Source: Eucalyptus grandis
Taxonomy: Eukaryota; Streptophyta; Magnoliopsida; Myrtales; Myrtaceae
Assembly: GCF_016545825.1 (NCBI RefSeq)
Contig: NC_052613.1
Location: 51,504,112-51,568,111 of the forward strand
Direction: 5' to 3'
Length of the DNA: 64,000 bases
The translations under genes and the position numbers were made by a program. The notes below the pieces were generated by a model. The model ran no database searches, was not told where the DNA came from, and worked only from the letters and a program-made list of their open reading frames with translations. How positions within the stretch are numbered: position 1 is the stretch's first letter; each line of letters opens with the position of its first letter. Positions 38,357 to 50,575 of this stretch are shown here, piece after piece.

Positions 38357-41300
38357 CTACTAATAAAAAATATGATATAAAGGAAAATATAAAATACAAA
38401 AAATGAGTTGGTGTCTAGGGACTCCTAAGCTCAAAAAATAAGTTGGTCTGTGGGGAACTCCAAAGTTCTAACTAAAAAAGAGCGAGGCATTAGATTTTTG
38501 TTGGACTCTAATCATTCTATCATCACGTGGAATCTATAAGGCGTTTGAGCACAAAATAAGAGAAGGTGATGGGAAAGCCCACGTAATTGGTGAAAGGATG
38601 GAATAGAATAGGCATAAAAAAACACTTGAGAATTAGCTAGAGACAAGAACAACTTAGGTAGTAAGTTATATCGATCTACTTGAAAAAGACTTGATTAAAG
38701 AAAACCATCCATATATGCCTCAGATAGGACATGTCTTAGGTTATGAAAAACAAATGGAATAATGCACTATGCCGATATTGTAAAGGACAACTCTTCCTTA
38801 ATAATGTGATTAAACAAGAAAAGAGCATCCATCTATACCTCAGATTGGACAAGCCCTGGTTAATTAATCAAATTGTGCAGTAATCCGATAAAAGTTCAAG
38901 ATGGGAAACTATGATTTCACGTGTAGATGAGATTCTCCCCGCCGCCTTCATATCTGTGCATGCCCTCCAATAGATAAACTGTGTTACTAGCTAACTAGTC
39001 ATGAATTAGGGTTAAAGTCGTTGTGATAAGATGCCATTATGAGTAACCTAATTATAATCACTTCTACAAGAGATAAATGAAAATCTCTAGGAAGTGTGCT
39101 TACTTTCCAGGGATTAGGAAAGGAAAGGACTAATTGGTTCATTCGCAAAATGAAACTACATTAGAGAATATGCATAACCCACGTTTTCTATCATATGATG
39201 TTTTGGTGGAAATAATTAACCATATGATAGGATATATCTCTCTATGTGATTCTTGGTTCCCATGAAGAACCCTAAGCCGATTTATCCAGACTCCACAATT
39301 TCACTAGTACTCTCCATATGCAAATAGCCTATCCACCCAATTCACTATGACTTCTCAACCAAAGCCTAAGAACTTTTATCCAAACGAATTATATTATCTT
39401 TGTAACTCGACCCAGTGAACTGAAAAAAATGGGAAACAATTTGCCTATTGCAAATCTAGAGATTGGTAAGTCAGAAATGGGAGTTCATTTGTTTGAATTC
39501 CAATAACCGTGTACAAGCTGCTCTAGTCAGAACCACCTGCGCAGACCACTTGGACTATCATGACGCTTGTAGGGTTTTCTATGGGCTTCCAGGTAACCAA
39601 GCCTCTGCTCTCGTGCCGTCAACTCGTAAATATGGTAACTTGGTCCCCATGCGGTCTCGATGATCTCTCTTGCATCCCAACGACAGTATACATCTAAAGA
39701 CCTTGTATTTATCGATGCACAGTCCATAAGGTTTGGGATCGCATGGACAAAGGCGGGTCCACCCCGGATGTGTGTGGTATCTTTAATTGGACTGGACATC
39801 TTCTCTGTTGACCCCTCTTCGCCGATGTCAATTTTGCTGCTACTATTCATCCAGGACACATGGGTCGATCACTACTGAGCCAGATAAATGCTTATCCAAG
39901 AAACGAAGACATCGTGAGTGCCATTCACAAGCAATGCAGGCCCAAGGGCTGCTCTAATCTTAGCCCACAACAATGTCTTCGTAGTAAGGTGATGCTAGAA
40001 AGATCCCGTCCGTTTCCGTGGTAATTTCAAATAATTATAGGCCGTTCATTATTCCATACGTAATAAAATTTTTGGAGAAAATCGGTAAAAGGTAAAAGTA
40101 TAGCTATAAACATAGAGATTTCTCAATCATATGATCGAACCAATCGAAAGGCTCCAATATGATCTATTCGTCAATTGACAGATTTGACGGTAGTGAGGGC
40201 TTATTAGGTTGGGATAGAGGTGGGGGTGTCCCTATCGCAAATGAGTGTCCACCCCTATTAGTTTCGTAAACTTTTTGTCGGACATTATAATACAAACTAT
40301 CGAGTTGGGACTCTTAACCACTAATTTTGCAATCTGCAGTTAATTAAAGTTTTAAATCAAATGTTCTTTGCCAAGCGGAAGAAATAAAACTTAATTAGTT
40401 TTTTTTTTAATATAACTTGCAATTAATAAGTATCATATCGAATATTCTCTGCCTTCTTTTGTTATAAAAAAAGGTCATGATTTCCTCCTGCTCAATCTTC
40501 TGATGGGTAAGTTACATTTATGGATATCACCCACAAGAAACACATATGTTTCAATTTTTGAAGGGAAAGTGTAAATAAAAGTTAGATTTGGATAGAATTT
40601 CCTCCTAAAAGATTCTATCGATTGGAGATACACTTGCCATCAGTCTTGCGTTTGAGCACAAAACAAAGTAGGGTGATGGGAAAAAAGCCCATGAGATTGA
40701 TGAAAGGCTGGAAGAGTATAAGAACAAACACTTCAGAATTAGCTACAAACAAAAACTATTTAGGTAGTAGGTCACATTAATCTAACTGATAAAAACGCGA
40801 TTAAAGAAAAGCAGTTTATCTATGCTTCAGACATGGTAAGTCTAGGTAATGCAAAACAAATGGCTTAATGCAAGATGCCAATTTCGCAAAAGGACAAGTC
40901 TTTTGTATTAATGCGATTAATCAACAAAAGGGCATCCATCTGTATCTCATATTGGACAGCTATCAGTTAATTAATCAAGTTGGACAGTGATCTGATAAAT
41001 TTTTAAGATGTGAAACTTTGATTTTCCATATATGTGCATGTACTCCAGTAGAGACACTCTGTAATTGGCTAGCTAATCCTGAATTAGGGTTAAAGTCATT
41101 GGACGCCATTATGAGTAAACCTAATCATAATCACTTCCACAAGAGATAAATGAAATCTCTAGGATGTGTGCTTACTTTCCAGGGATTAGGAGAGGAAAGG
41201 ACTAATTGGTTCATTTACAAAACGAAACTACATTAGGGAATGGGTATAACCCGTACTTTCTATCATATGATGTTTTTTCTTGGAAAAAAATAACCATCTA

Positions 41301-41851
41301 ATAGCATATATCTGGCTGTGTGGTACTTGGATCCCATGAAGAACCTTAAGCTGATTTCTCTAGAGTCAACAAATTTACTAGAACTATCCATATGCAAATA
41401 ACCTATCCACCCGATTTCCTATGACTTCTCAATCAAAGCCTTAGAACCTTTATCCAAACCTGCCAGCAATCATAAAACTAGGGCCCAAACGATTTATGAG
41501 GCTTGTAGAGTGTTCCAAGAACCTTTAGATAACCGAGCCTCTATGCTCGTGCCCTTAGCTCGTAAAAGATAATAGGGACTTCATCTATACACTTTCTCAA
41601 TGATCTCTCTTGCATTCCAACAACAGAATACGTAGAAAGAACCTGGATTTATCGATGCACGGTCCCACCCTCCCCCGTCTGTACGATTTCTTCAATTGGA
41701 CTCGACATCTTCTCTGGTAAGCTCTGTTCACCAATGTCAATTTTGCTTCCACTATTCATCGTGGCCACATGGGTCGATCACTGCCGAGCCAGAATAATGC
41801 TCATCCAAGAATCGAATACATCAGAAGTGTCCATTCAGCGATGCAGGTCCA

Positions 41852-42410
41852 TAACTATTTGAAAATTGACCAATTTCCATTTTTTTAGTACCAAACTATT
41901 TTTTTTTTATAAATAAAAAATACCAAACTAGGTTTTTTTTTGGTCGAAAAAATACCACATTTATGCAAAGTAATAAAGGTCAATATTTCTTTCCTTTCTC
42001 CATATTAAAAATAAATGGAAAAAGTGATAATAATAATAAACAAAGGTGAATCTGATTTTTTTTTTTTGTATATGCAAATTACTTGAATAATGTATAAAAG
42101 CTCATCAATTGATTTTTTTTTATGGACTTCACCGAAAAGGGAAAAATCGATTGATGGGTTTTTGTACATTATTCAAGTAATTTGCATATACAAAAAGAAA
42201 TCAAAATGCAAGATTCACCTTTGTTTATTATTATTGTCACTTTTTCCATTTGTTTTTAATATGGAGAAAGGAAAGAAATATTGACCTTTATTACTTTGCA
42301 TAAATGTGGTATTTTTTTGACAAAAAAAAAACCCAGTTTGGTATTTTTTTATTTATAAAAAACAGTTTGGTATTAAAAAAAAGGGAAATTGGTCAATTTT
42401 CAAATAGTTA
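41852..42410. mobile_element. 559-bp fold-back (near-perfect palindrome) element
   Basis: The left end taactatttgaaaattgacc and the right end ggtcaattttcaaatagtta are exact reverse complements. Pairing runs almost unbroken through both ~265-bp arms: gtaataaaggtcaatatttc pairs with gaaatattgacctttattac, and gtatatgcaaattacttga with tcaagtaatttgcatatac. Only a ~20-30-nt loop remains near 42,115-42,145. No coding capacity. This is a hairpin-type MITE whose transcript would fold into a long duplex. Confidence 0.93.
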
Positions 42411-42439
42411 GGGACTAGATGGAAAAAATTCATGGACCA

Positions 42440-42552
42440 AATTGAGCAAATCGAAAGCTTAAGGATGAAATTGAACATTAGATGAAAGTTCAAAAAAAAA
42501 ATTGAGCAAATCGAAAGCTTAAGGATGAAATTGAATATTAGATGAAAGTTCA
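42440..42552. repeat. Two-copy tandem repeat, 60-bp period
   Basis: attgagcaaatcgaaagctt begins at 42,441 and 42,501. Each copy runs through aaggatgaaattgaaYatta to gatgaaagttca. Confidence 0.92.
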
Positions 42553-43432
42553 GAGACCATTTGTGACATTTCCCCTTAATAAAACCAAAGAATAACTTTC
42601 GGTGAAATATATTTCATTAATAGAGCAATTCCAACGAAACAAAAATAAATTTAGTTTTTACATTTTTATCATATGAGAATCATTCATGTGAAGTTTTTAG
42701 GATTTTAGAAGTCTAATCTCGTATTATGGGTTCTTATTGAATTATCTTTTTCCAATGACAAACGCTTAAAAAAAGCAAAAAGAAAAAAAGGAAAAAAAGA
42801 AAGCAATGATCTGATGATATGTAGTTTATGTAACCGAGAAAGTGCAAACAAAAGATAAATGCAGAAAAGTTGAAAAGCAAAATTCAGAGGGAGAAAAAGT
42901 GAGAAGTGCCACTTCAAGATTGAACCGGGCAGCTCTTGTCGTTCAATGTCAAGTGTATAAAAATGATCACGTTGGGACTCCCAACCACTGGGCCACTTGA
43001 ACTATTTTTGCAGCTTTTCACTTTTTTCTTTTATAAAAATCAACTGCATTCTTATTTATCTCTCGTTTATATAATAATAGTACTGTGAAAATAGTTATTG
43101 GTCCTCGTCGAAAGTTGAAGAAAATTCTCGAAGATAGTAACGCAAATCGAGAAATAGGAAGATCTCTAAGCACAAAGGACAGAGAATGCAAAACACTTGA
43201 ACATCTACTCAAATCACCAAAAAAAAAAAAAACACTTGACATTTACTGACCATAACAACTGTCTCACACCAAACACAAACACGTTTTTATTGATATCAGA
43301 TTCAGATACTATATTACATTGTAATGCAAAGCAAGAGAGGCTTTCGGTTGGAGGTAGCTAAAGACCAAGTTCTATCTTGATCACCAGGCCAAACCCATGT
43401 TTATTCCATCTTGACCACACTTCTTTCTTCCA
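42553..43432. other. 3' flank of BURP3
   Basis: AT-rich. No gene or recognised repeat; the distal part may be BURP3 3' UTR. Confidence 0.4.
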
Positions 43433-45240
43433 TTATGACTTGGCAATTGTCCATATCATGTTATTCTCATTCATCCAATGGCAGACCTCGATCTGGCCAG
43501 GACCCGATCCAAGCAACAGAAATGACTCGTGGGTAGGGCTCCAAGCTGATGTGTCCATATGACAGATGGCGACACCGTGATTGATCTTAGCCTTGGATTT
43601 GGGATCTAGAATGTCTGCTTCGTAAACTCGGACGTTTGGAAATGAATGACAGTGATAGACAATGTAAGGAAATAGACTCTGGTGACAGGCCACGGGCTTG
43701 CTCACTTCGCTGCCCTCGATCCTCTTGACCACCCCGATCAAGACCTCCTGCTTCGACCCTCTGGCACTCTCCGTGGATCGGACCATGACGTCATGACCCA
43801 AAACCGAGGTGGCGAAGTCGATCATATCCTCGATGGAGGCCACACACCTCTTGGTCTCGTGTTGGAGTGCTGCACCCTCGCACTCGCCTAGCGTTTGCGC
43901 CATGATCTTCCCCGTAGCGGAATTTTCAATAGCTTGGAAGATTTGCTTCAGCTCAGCGAGCTTCGATGTTGAGAACGGCAGTTCGGAGGAAATGCAGCGA
44001 GGCAAAAATGACGTTTTGGGAAAGTTATCCCGGAGGTCGGGCATTGGCATCACATTCCCGCTCTTCAGCATCGACTCTCGAAAGAACAAGCCCTGCTCCA
44101 CGCCCCCATTTACTTTCTTGTCATCAGTTGCCACAATTGTATCGGAGGAGAGGGGGTGCCGGGGGCGCTGGGGCCCCATTTTATGTTGTGTGACACCTGC
44201 GTCGCTGCGACCCCAGAAGATGATGAGTTCACGAAGCAGAGCAATTGCGCCTCCTCGCAGAACGATAGGAGGTGGTCAGAGATGGCGCCTTTGGCAACGA
44301 GTTCGGCGAAGATGGTCGCTGACGTGGCCGTCAGAGGGGACGCTTTGGAGAAGAGGATTGGTGGCTTGGGAAGGTTGTTGGTGATTTGCTTGTTCCAGTA
44401 ATGGACAAGGTATGCTTTGGGAGAGATCGAGTTAGCCTCGCCGGCGAGGGAGTCGGCCCCGGGAGTGGCCCTAGCGACATTGGTGAGGACCTATCGCAGG
44501 ACAATCCACAAAAGAAAATCAAAGAGTGACTGTGAGCTAGAAGTTTATATAATCACGATTAGAATGGACATCATGGACTTAAGTAACCGTGTAATGACAT
44601 AATTATGGAAGTAAAATAGACATACGGAAAAATTGTAACGAACATGCAAAAAAGTACAAGTCACGTGACACGAAGTTAGAACCGCATAATAGCATGATTG
44701 GAATTATCTTTACAATGAACATAGGAATAATTTATTCCTAACAATCATTAACGTATGTTATCTGATGCTCGTGTCTAGAGGTAGTAACGTCATGCTCAAT
44801 CATTTAAAATGACTTTCGCAAATTACATGCTTTCATATTATCAAAGCATTATATGTTCACTTGATTATCCAAGTTTTATTCACATTTCTTTGTTAGCCTA
44901 AAGAACACATAAACACAATTGATCTCCTAACATGCGTTAAGATAACACAAATGAGATATATATAATATTATGAGGTTTAATTTTGATACAAACTAGCATG
45001 CTTAGCTTCTTGCATGCGTAAATTAAATCGAATAGTTCTTATAAAGCCTGGGCTCCCATTTGATCCGATAGCCTGTGCACTCTAAACCAGTATAGAGAGA
45101 TTGGGTTAACAAATAATGGATGAGAAGTAATTGCCAATGGAGTAAATGGCCGCAAATTTTTTTCAGCAATTCTTAGGTAAGAAGTGTATACTAATTAAGC
45201 GCGAGATATCGAATTAAACATATAGCCCTGTCTTTGCATG

Positions 45241-45303
<63 letters not shown>

Positions 45304-45402
45304 GCAGTTGGGTACGCATGGAGAGTGAAAGCTTGACAAATTACTGACATGGAGAGAAGAGAGGAGGAGGAGGAGGTGGAGGACGAGGGAGGTGAGAGCC
45401 AT
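43433..45402 (-). pseudogene. BURP-domain gene without FXXY repeats, one frame break (BURP3)
   Basis: Same plan as BURP2. Exon 45349-45402 codes for signal start MALTSLVLHLLLLLSSLH (donor GTCAGT), and exon 2 runs 43433-44490 after an acceptor ending GATAG. The N-terminal part (YLVHYWNKQITNN, ASPLTATS, KGAISDHLLSFC) and the C-terminal part (NGGVEQGLFFRESML, complete CHX10CHX27CHX25CH BURP domain) lie in different frames. Exon 2 is 1,058 nt, one base short of a whole number of codons. The break lies between about 44,150 and 44,220, near runs of G and C. Both halves are well preserved with no other stop, so this is either a very recent pseudogene or a consensus error; if it is an error, the product would be a BURP2-like secreted protein of about 370 residues. 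Confidence 0.85.
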
Positions 45403-45880
45403 CGTGCTGAAACTGTTGTGCATGTATTTGTTCAATCAGGGAGCGGAAATGCTGATGATTGTCGAAGGGTTTGGTCGATCGAGCCAGAAATTTATAGGAC
45501 CAGAGACTCGATAAGGACAAAATGGATAAAGCGAAAGGAACAAAACCACTGTGTTTCTAGTTCAACTTGCAAATGGGTTCCCTTTATAATTACAAATAAG
45601 TATTTGGCGTCGTTTGTGGGGACTACTCCCGCTGGATTCTCGCTTTCCCAGATGAGTGATACAATTTTTTTTTTGTGTTTTTATATTTTGAAAACAATAT
45701 GGATTATATTTGTTATAAGTTAAGAAATTACATCTATTGTTGCATAAAATAGGATCGAATATTTACTGCCGTTTTGTTTGTTTAAAATGGGAGTCATCCT
45801 TTAACTTCAGTCCGAACTGATTGCTTGTAAATGGTTTGTGAAACCTTCTATGAAAGAATCACAAAAATGTTTATCATTTA
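44410..45880. repeat. Segmental duplication, copy A (partner 52,102-53,282)
   Basis: Covers the start of exon 2, intron 1, exon 1 and the upstream region of BURP3. It is very similar to 52,102-53,282, but copy A has about 300 bp (roughly 44,880-45,180) that copy B lacks. Confidence 0.9.
45246..45300. repeat. (GA)n microsatellite in BURP3 intron 1
   Basis: About 27 uninterrupted GA units 48 bp from the exon 1 donor; the same tract occurs in the duplicate at 52,638. Confidence 0.95.
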
Positions 45881-46560
45881 TGAATGTGGTTTTTGAGGCG
45901 CTTTGATATATATATATGTGTGTGTATTTATCGAATGGTGAAATGTTGTGATTTGGTTATTAAACCTAAATTATGAGAAGGGTTTTGATTTTAATTGTGG
46001 ATTTTTGGAGATTAAGGTTAATTATGCTTAGTGTCTTTGTAAATCCATTGAGGGCATGTAGATATGCGCATACTAATTTAGAATATTTTTATGGGTTGAG
46101 CTACCGACTAATAATAGATGAAAACCTAATTAAGGGAAATTTTGGTTGCCCTGTCACGAACATTATGCGTGATCACTGATGCAAAAATGTAATTGAGTTC
46201 TAAGAATCGTCAAAATGCTACAATTAGGTCCTTCCACCAATCAGTTCAATTTGGCTTATTATTTTATTAAGATACATGCATTTATCAAGTGCCACATTAG
46301 AAAAAAAAATTCGAAAATTTAAAAAGATAAAATTTTAAAATTAAAAAAAAATGAATAGAAAAGGATGATAGGGGGAAAAAGAACAAAAACTAAAAAAGGG
46401 GGCAAGATATTGCACTTGCATGAAGATGACTCCCCTTCTCCTTCACCCGTTTCCTTCCACATGGGGTTTTTATTGGGAACTATTGCAAAGCTCCTCCTTG
46501 ATAGAAGGCGAAATCAGACCAGAAAAAGAGAGGATGATGTCGTTGCCCTAGCGTAGACAT
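45881..46560. other. Spacer upstream of BURP3
   Basis: AT-rich with a short TA/TG run near 45,908-45,928. No gene recognised. The frame at 46,365-46,556 is unsupported. Confidence 0.4.
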
Positions 46561-46699
46561 CTACACCTTCCGCCTGAATTTTTTTTTTGGTTTATTGCTA
46601 TGTTCGCGAACGTAGGAAGTCTTTTTCAAATTTTTAGTGTTCCTTATCAAAATTGCGAAATGGAACCGACTGAACTGGGTCGATGTAGAAAAGGTTGGA

Positions 46700-46805
46700 C
46701 TCAGCCCGCAAATTCGAGAGCATTTCTCCGTCGACGCAGCATCCGTGATGAAGGTACAGCTGTAGCGGCAGTGGCCAATCCTACCACAGCCATGGCAGAA
46801 TAGTG
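46700..46805 (-). other. CCHC-knuckle-like remnant (partner at 60,113-60,246)
   Basis: Read on the minus strand it gives CHGCGRIGHCRYSC (C-x2-C-x4-H-x4-C), followed by TFITDAASTE and ICGLS. A similar stretch recurs near 60,113-60,246. CGRIGH-type knuckles are common in plant LINE and DUF4283 proteins. DNA similarity alone could explain the shared frame, so the protein reading is tentative. Confidence 0.35.
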
Positions 46806-49800
46806 GAGCCTTGACCATGTTATGGAAGATCTTGAGGATGCTGTGCGCCACCTTGAGTTGGTAGAGGACCACTTGACGGCATGTGAGCCGAAAATAGATA
46901 TTTGCAATGCTGGTTCTAGCTCAGAAAGGGCTTTGAGCTCTAAGCGCAAGCGTATTGATTCGTTCAATATGTGGGAATGCAAATGATCAAGTCCTTATTG
47001 CAAGAGATCAAGACTTAACCAACACAAGAGAGGAAAATGTCCTCAAGTGAAGAAAATGTCAAGGGTGAGGTGTTACAATTGTGATAAGAAGGGTCACTAT
47101 GCTCGCGACTGTCGTGAGCCAAAGGAAGTAAACACCTCTTGTACATTTGAGAATTTTGCTTATGTGTCAAGATCTGCATTATTAGCTGAATCCAATCCTT
47201 TGTAGACTGTAGATTCAAGAGCAACAGACGAGATAGCGAAGGATAGAGGATCCTTCGTGAAATTCTGACCAGTACCAACTGGAACTAAGTGGATCTATGT
47301 AGGAAATAACTCCAGAGATGAAGTTATAGGGATTGGCACCTGCTAATTGAACATGCGTGGTGGACGCACCTTGTTCCTACATGATGTTCTATATGCTCTG
47401 GAGATTCGTCGAAATTTAAGTGTCTGTTTTGATGTTGGTTAATCTTGGTTTTAGTGTGAATTTCCGTAATAGCAGTGTAGATTTGTATTTTAGATACAAA
47501 CTACTATGGTTGTGGTCACTTTCTGGATGGTTTTATTATACTAAATGTTGACTGTGGTGATGTCAATGTTTGTTATTCCCTTGTTTCATGTCTTTTACTT
47601 CATATGATAATGATGTGAATGTGTGGCATGCTAGACTTGGTCATATTGGCCAATAATGTATGAATAGACTAGCCAAAGAGGGCTGGTTGGGCAACATTAA
47701 AAAAGTCGATTTGCCCATATGTGAGCATAGCCTAGAAGGGAAAACGACAAGGAAACCATTTGGAAAAGATAAAAGAGCTGAATTTCCTCTGCATTTAATC
47801 CGTTCTGACGTCTGTGGTTTAATGAATGTGAGAGGAAGGCATGGGGCTATTTATTTTATCACTTTTATAGATGGTTATACTCGATTCGGATATGTCTATT
47901 TGATTTCTCATAAATCTGAAGCATTAAGTTGTTTCAAAAGGTTTATGAACTTGGAATAAAATCAATTAGACAAGAAAATAAAAGTATTGAGATCCGATCG
48001 AGGTCGAGAATATTTATCTGATGAGTTCAGAAAATAATGTGATGAAAAGGAATAGAAATACAATTGTCTATTCCATATACTCCTCAACAAAATGGTGTTG
48101 CAGAGAGAAGAAATAGAACCCTACTGGAAATGGTTGGATCCAGGATGGCGCATGATAACTTACATATCACTTTTTTGGAGTGATGCGTTATTAACTGTTG
48201 CCTATATACTTAATCGGATGCCTTCCAAATCAGTTAGTTCCACTCCATATGAGTTATGGACAGGTAGAAAACCGGACTTAAGTTTTCTTAAGCCATGGGG
48301 TTGTGCTGCCTATACTCATGAGTCCTCTCACAAGTTTGGGAAATTGGGTCTTAAAGGAAAGAAGAGTATTTTAATGAGATATTCCGAACACTCGAAAGGG
48401 TATGTGTTCATAGGTGAGCAGGAAAGTGAGAATATAACTGAATTTTAATCACGGGATGTCACATTCTTAGAGGATGAATTTCCTAAGAGGGGCGAAATAG
48501 GAGAAGATTACTTCCTATTTGAAATCTTGGATCAAGATAATGATATTAGTGGAGTTCGTCCAAGTGGGAGTAATATGAGAAGTGATGAATTGAATTCAAC
48601 TCATTCTCAATTGCAACCACGTGATGAGACAACGTTATCATTATCTAATCCTGGTGGGAGCATAATGGGGAATGATGTGCTAAGTGTACAATCTCCCATA
48701 TAGCGAACAAGTCGCCAAAGTATTCCCCGTCGACGTTTTGACATTGAAGAGGAAACTTTTATAATTGCTCCACGAGATAAGGATAAGCTAAGAAATATTA
48801 ATGAGGCTCTGAAATGCCCTCGTAAGGAAAAATGGATTTATGCAATGGAAGATGAAATTGAGTCAAGAAGTCAAACCATGTTTGGGAACTGGTTGATCTT
48901 CCAAAAGGACACAAAGCTATCGGGAACAAGTGGGTTCTCAAAATAAAGCGAAAGGTTGATGGCTCGATAGAAAGGCATAAGGCCCGCCTCGTGGCGAAGG
49001 GGTATATGCAATGGAAGAGGAAATTGAGTTAATAAGTCAAACCATGTTTGGGAACTGGTTGATCTTCCAAAAGGACACAAAGCTATTGGGAACAAGTGGG
49101 TTCTCAAAATAAAGCGAAAGACTGATGGCTCGATAGAAAGGCATAAGGCCTGCCTTGTGGCGAAGGGGTATATGCAATGGAAGAGGAAATTGAGTCAAGA
49201 AGTCAAACCATGTTTGGGAACTGGTTGATCTTCCAAAAGGACACAAAGCTATTGGGAACAAGTGGGTTCTCAAAATAAAGCGAAAGGCTAATGGCTCGAT
49301 AGAAAGGCATAAGGCCCGCCTTGTGGCGAAGGGGTATAATCAACAGGAATGAATTGATTATGAAGATACGTTTTCTCCTGTAGTGAGATTTACCTCGATT
49401 CGCATTATTCTAACAATAGTGGCTAGTATGGATCTTGAGTTACATCAAATGGATGTAAAGACTGCTTTCCTTAATGGAGAATTAGAGGAAGAAATATATA
49501 TGGAACAACCAACTGTTTTCATAGTGAAAGGCCAAGAAGAAAATGTATGTCGACTTTGGGGGTCGATATATGGCCTTAAGCAGTCGTCAAGACAATGGTA
49601 TATACGTTTTCATAATGCTATAATGGCATATGACTTTACAATGATAGATAAGGATCATTGTATATATAAATATCAAAAGATCCAAGGATCAATTTGTGAT
49701 CATATCATTATATGTTGATGATATACTGATTGCCGGAAGTAATATGGAGTTTGTTAATAAAGTCAAGAGTTGGTTGTCTTCCAACTTTGAATTGAAGGAT

Positions 49801-50575
49801 ATAAGATTGTAAACCCATAGACACTCCTATTGCAAAAGGTGAAGGATTGAGCCATAGACTGTGTCCAAAGACTCCACAAAAGAAGAAACAAACGAAATAT
49901 GTTCCTTATGCTAGTGCTGTTGGGAGCTTGATGTACGCTATGATGTGTACAAGACTTGACATATGTTATGCAGTTGGAATGGTGAGTAGATACCAATCCA
50001 ACCCGGGTCAAGCACGTTGGAAAGCCGTTAAGAGAATACTAATGTATCTAAAAGGGAACTGCTGATTACACGTTGAATTATTATGGAAAGGATCTACAAC
50101 TCAAAGGCTATTCGATGTTGATTGGAGAGGAGATTTAGATGAAAGAAAATCTACCTCTGGGTTTGTTTTCTTACCGAATAATGGCACCATATATTGGAGC
50201 AGTAAGAAACAAAAGTGTATAGCCTTGTCCACGATGGAAACTGAGTTCGTGGTATTATCAGTAGCAATATAAGAAGATGTTTGGCTTAAGAGATTATTGG
50301 ATCATTTAGGTGTTATTGGAAGTGCTGTAGATTCATTGTTGGTTAACTGTGATAGCCAAGCAGCAAAAGCGTACACCAAAGATCCAAAATATCATGGCAA
50401 GACCAAACATATAGATACCAAGTATACTTTTTGTCAATGATATCATTGCACGAAAAGATGTGAACTTAGAGTACATACTACGCATAGAATGGTAGCAAAT
50501 CCTATGACAAAGCCAATACCTAGAGATGTGTTTTGTGACCATATGAAATCTCTAGGATTGCGTAGAGTCTGATGT
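46806..50575 (+). pseudogene. Decayed Copia polyprotein (Gag end to RNase H)
   Basis: In order: Gag C-terminal remnant; a CCHC knuckle CYNCDKKGHYARDC near 47,079-47,120; a protease remnant VDSRATDEIA (usual Ser-Gly altered) near 47,207; an integrase piece 47,660-47,959 (LIRSDVCGLMNVRG); and integrase core 48,092-48,448. RT pieces follow, with HQMDVKTAFLNGELEEEIYMEQ at 49,383-49,718, YVDDILIAG near 49,710-49,735, and RNase H remnants to 50,570. Many stops and shifts, plus a triplicated segment. No left LTR found, so the element is truncated at its 5' side. Confidence 0.88.
48841..49338 (+). repeat. Three tandem copies of a 166-bp RT segment
   Basis: tgcaatggaaga-gaaattgag starts at 48,841, 49,007 and 49,173. 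Each copy carries the Copia KWVLKIKRK...GSIERHKA stretch and ends ggcgaaggggtata. 166 is not a multiple of three, so each copy shifts the frame. Confidence 0.95.

Larger units (their letters stand above)
28528..41850. repeat. Old tandem duplication of the BURP2 upstream region, first unit split by a Copia element
   Basis: Unit 1 is 28,528-28,911 plus 38,362-about 39,995; unit 2 is about 40,330-41,850. Paired landmarks: gccaagcgRaagaaataaaac, gttataaaaaa-ggtcatgatttcctc, gcgtttgagcacaaaa, gaattagcta, cctaattataatcacttc against cctaatcataatcacttc, and acacatgggtcgatcact. Unit 2 has no Copia and so shows the uninterrupted state. No gene is supported in either unit; the open frame at 39,527-39,859 is not preserved in unit 2. 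Confidence 0.75.

Noticed and set aside
39527..39859. 110-codon minus-strand open frame
   Set aside because: The related segments at 41.5 kb and 25.4 kb are broken by stops, so coding constraint is not supported.
48871..49273. Two identical-looking minus-strand open frames (MRTHLFPIALCPFG...)
   Set aside because: They are antisense readings of the triplicated Copia RT segment.
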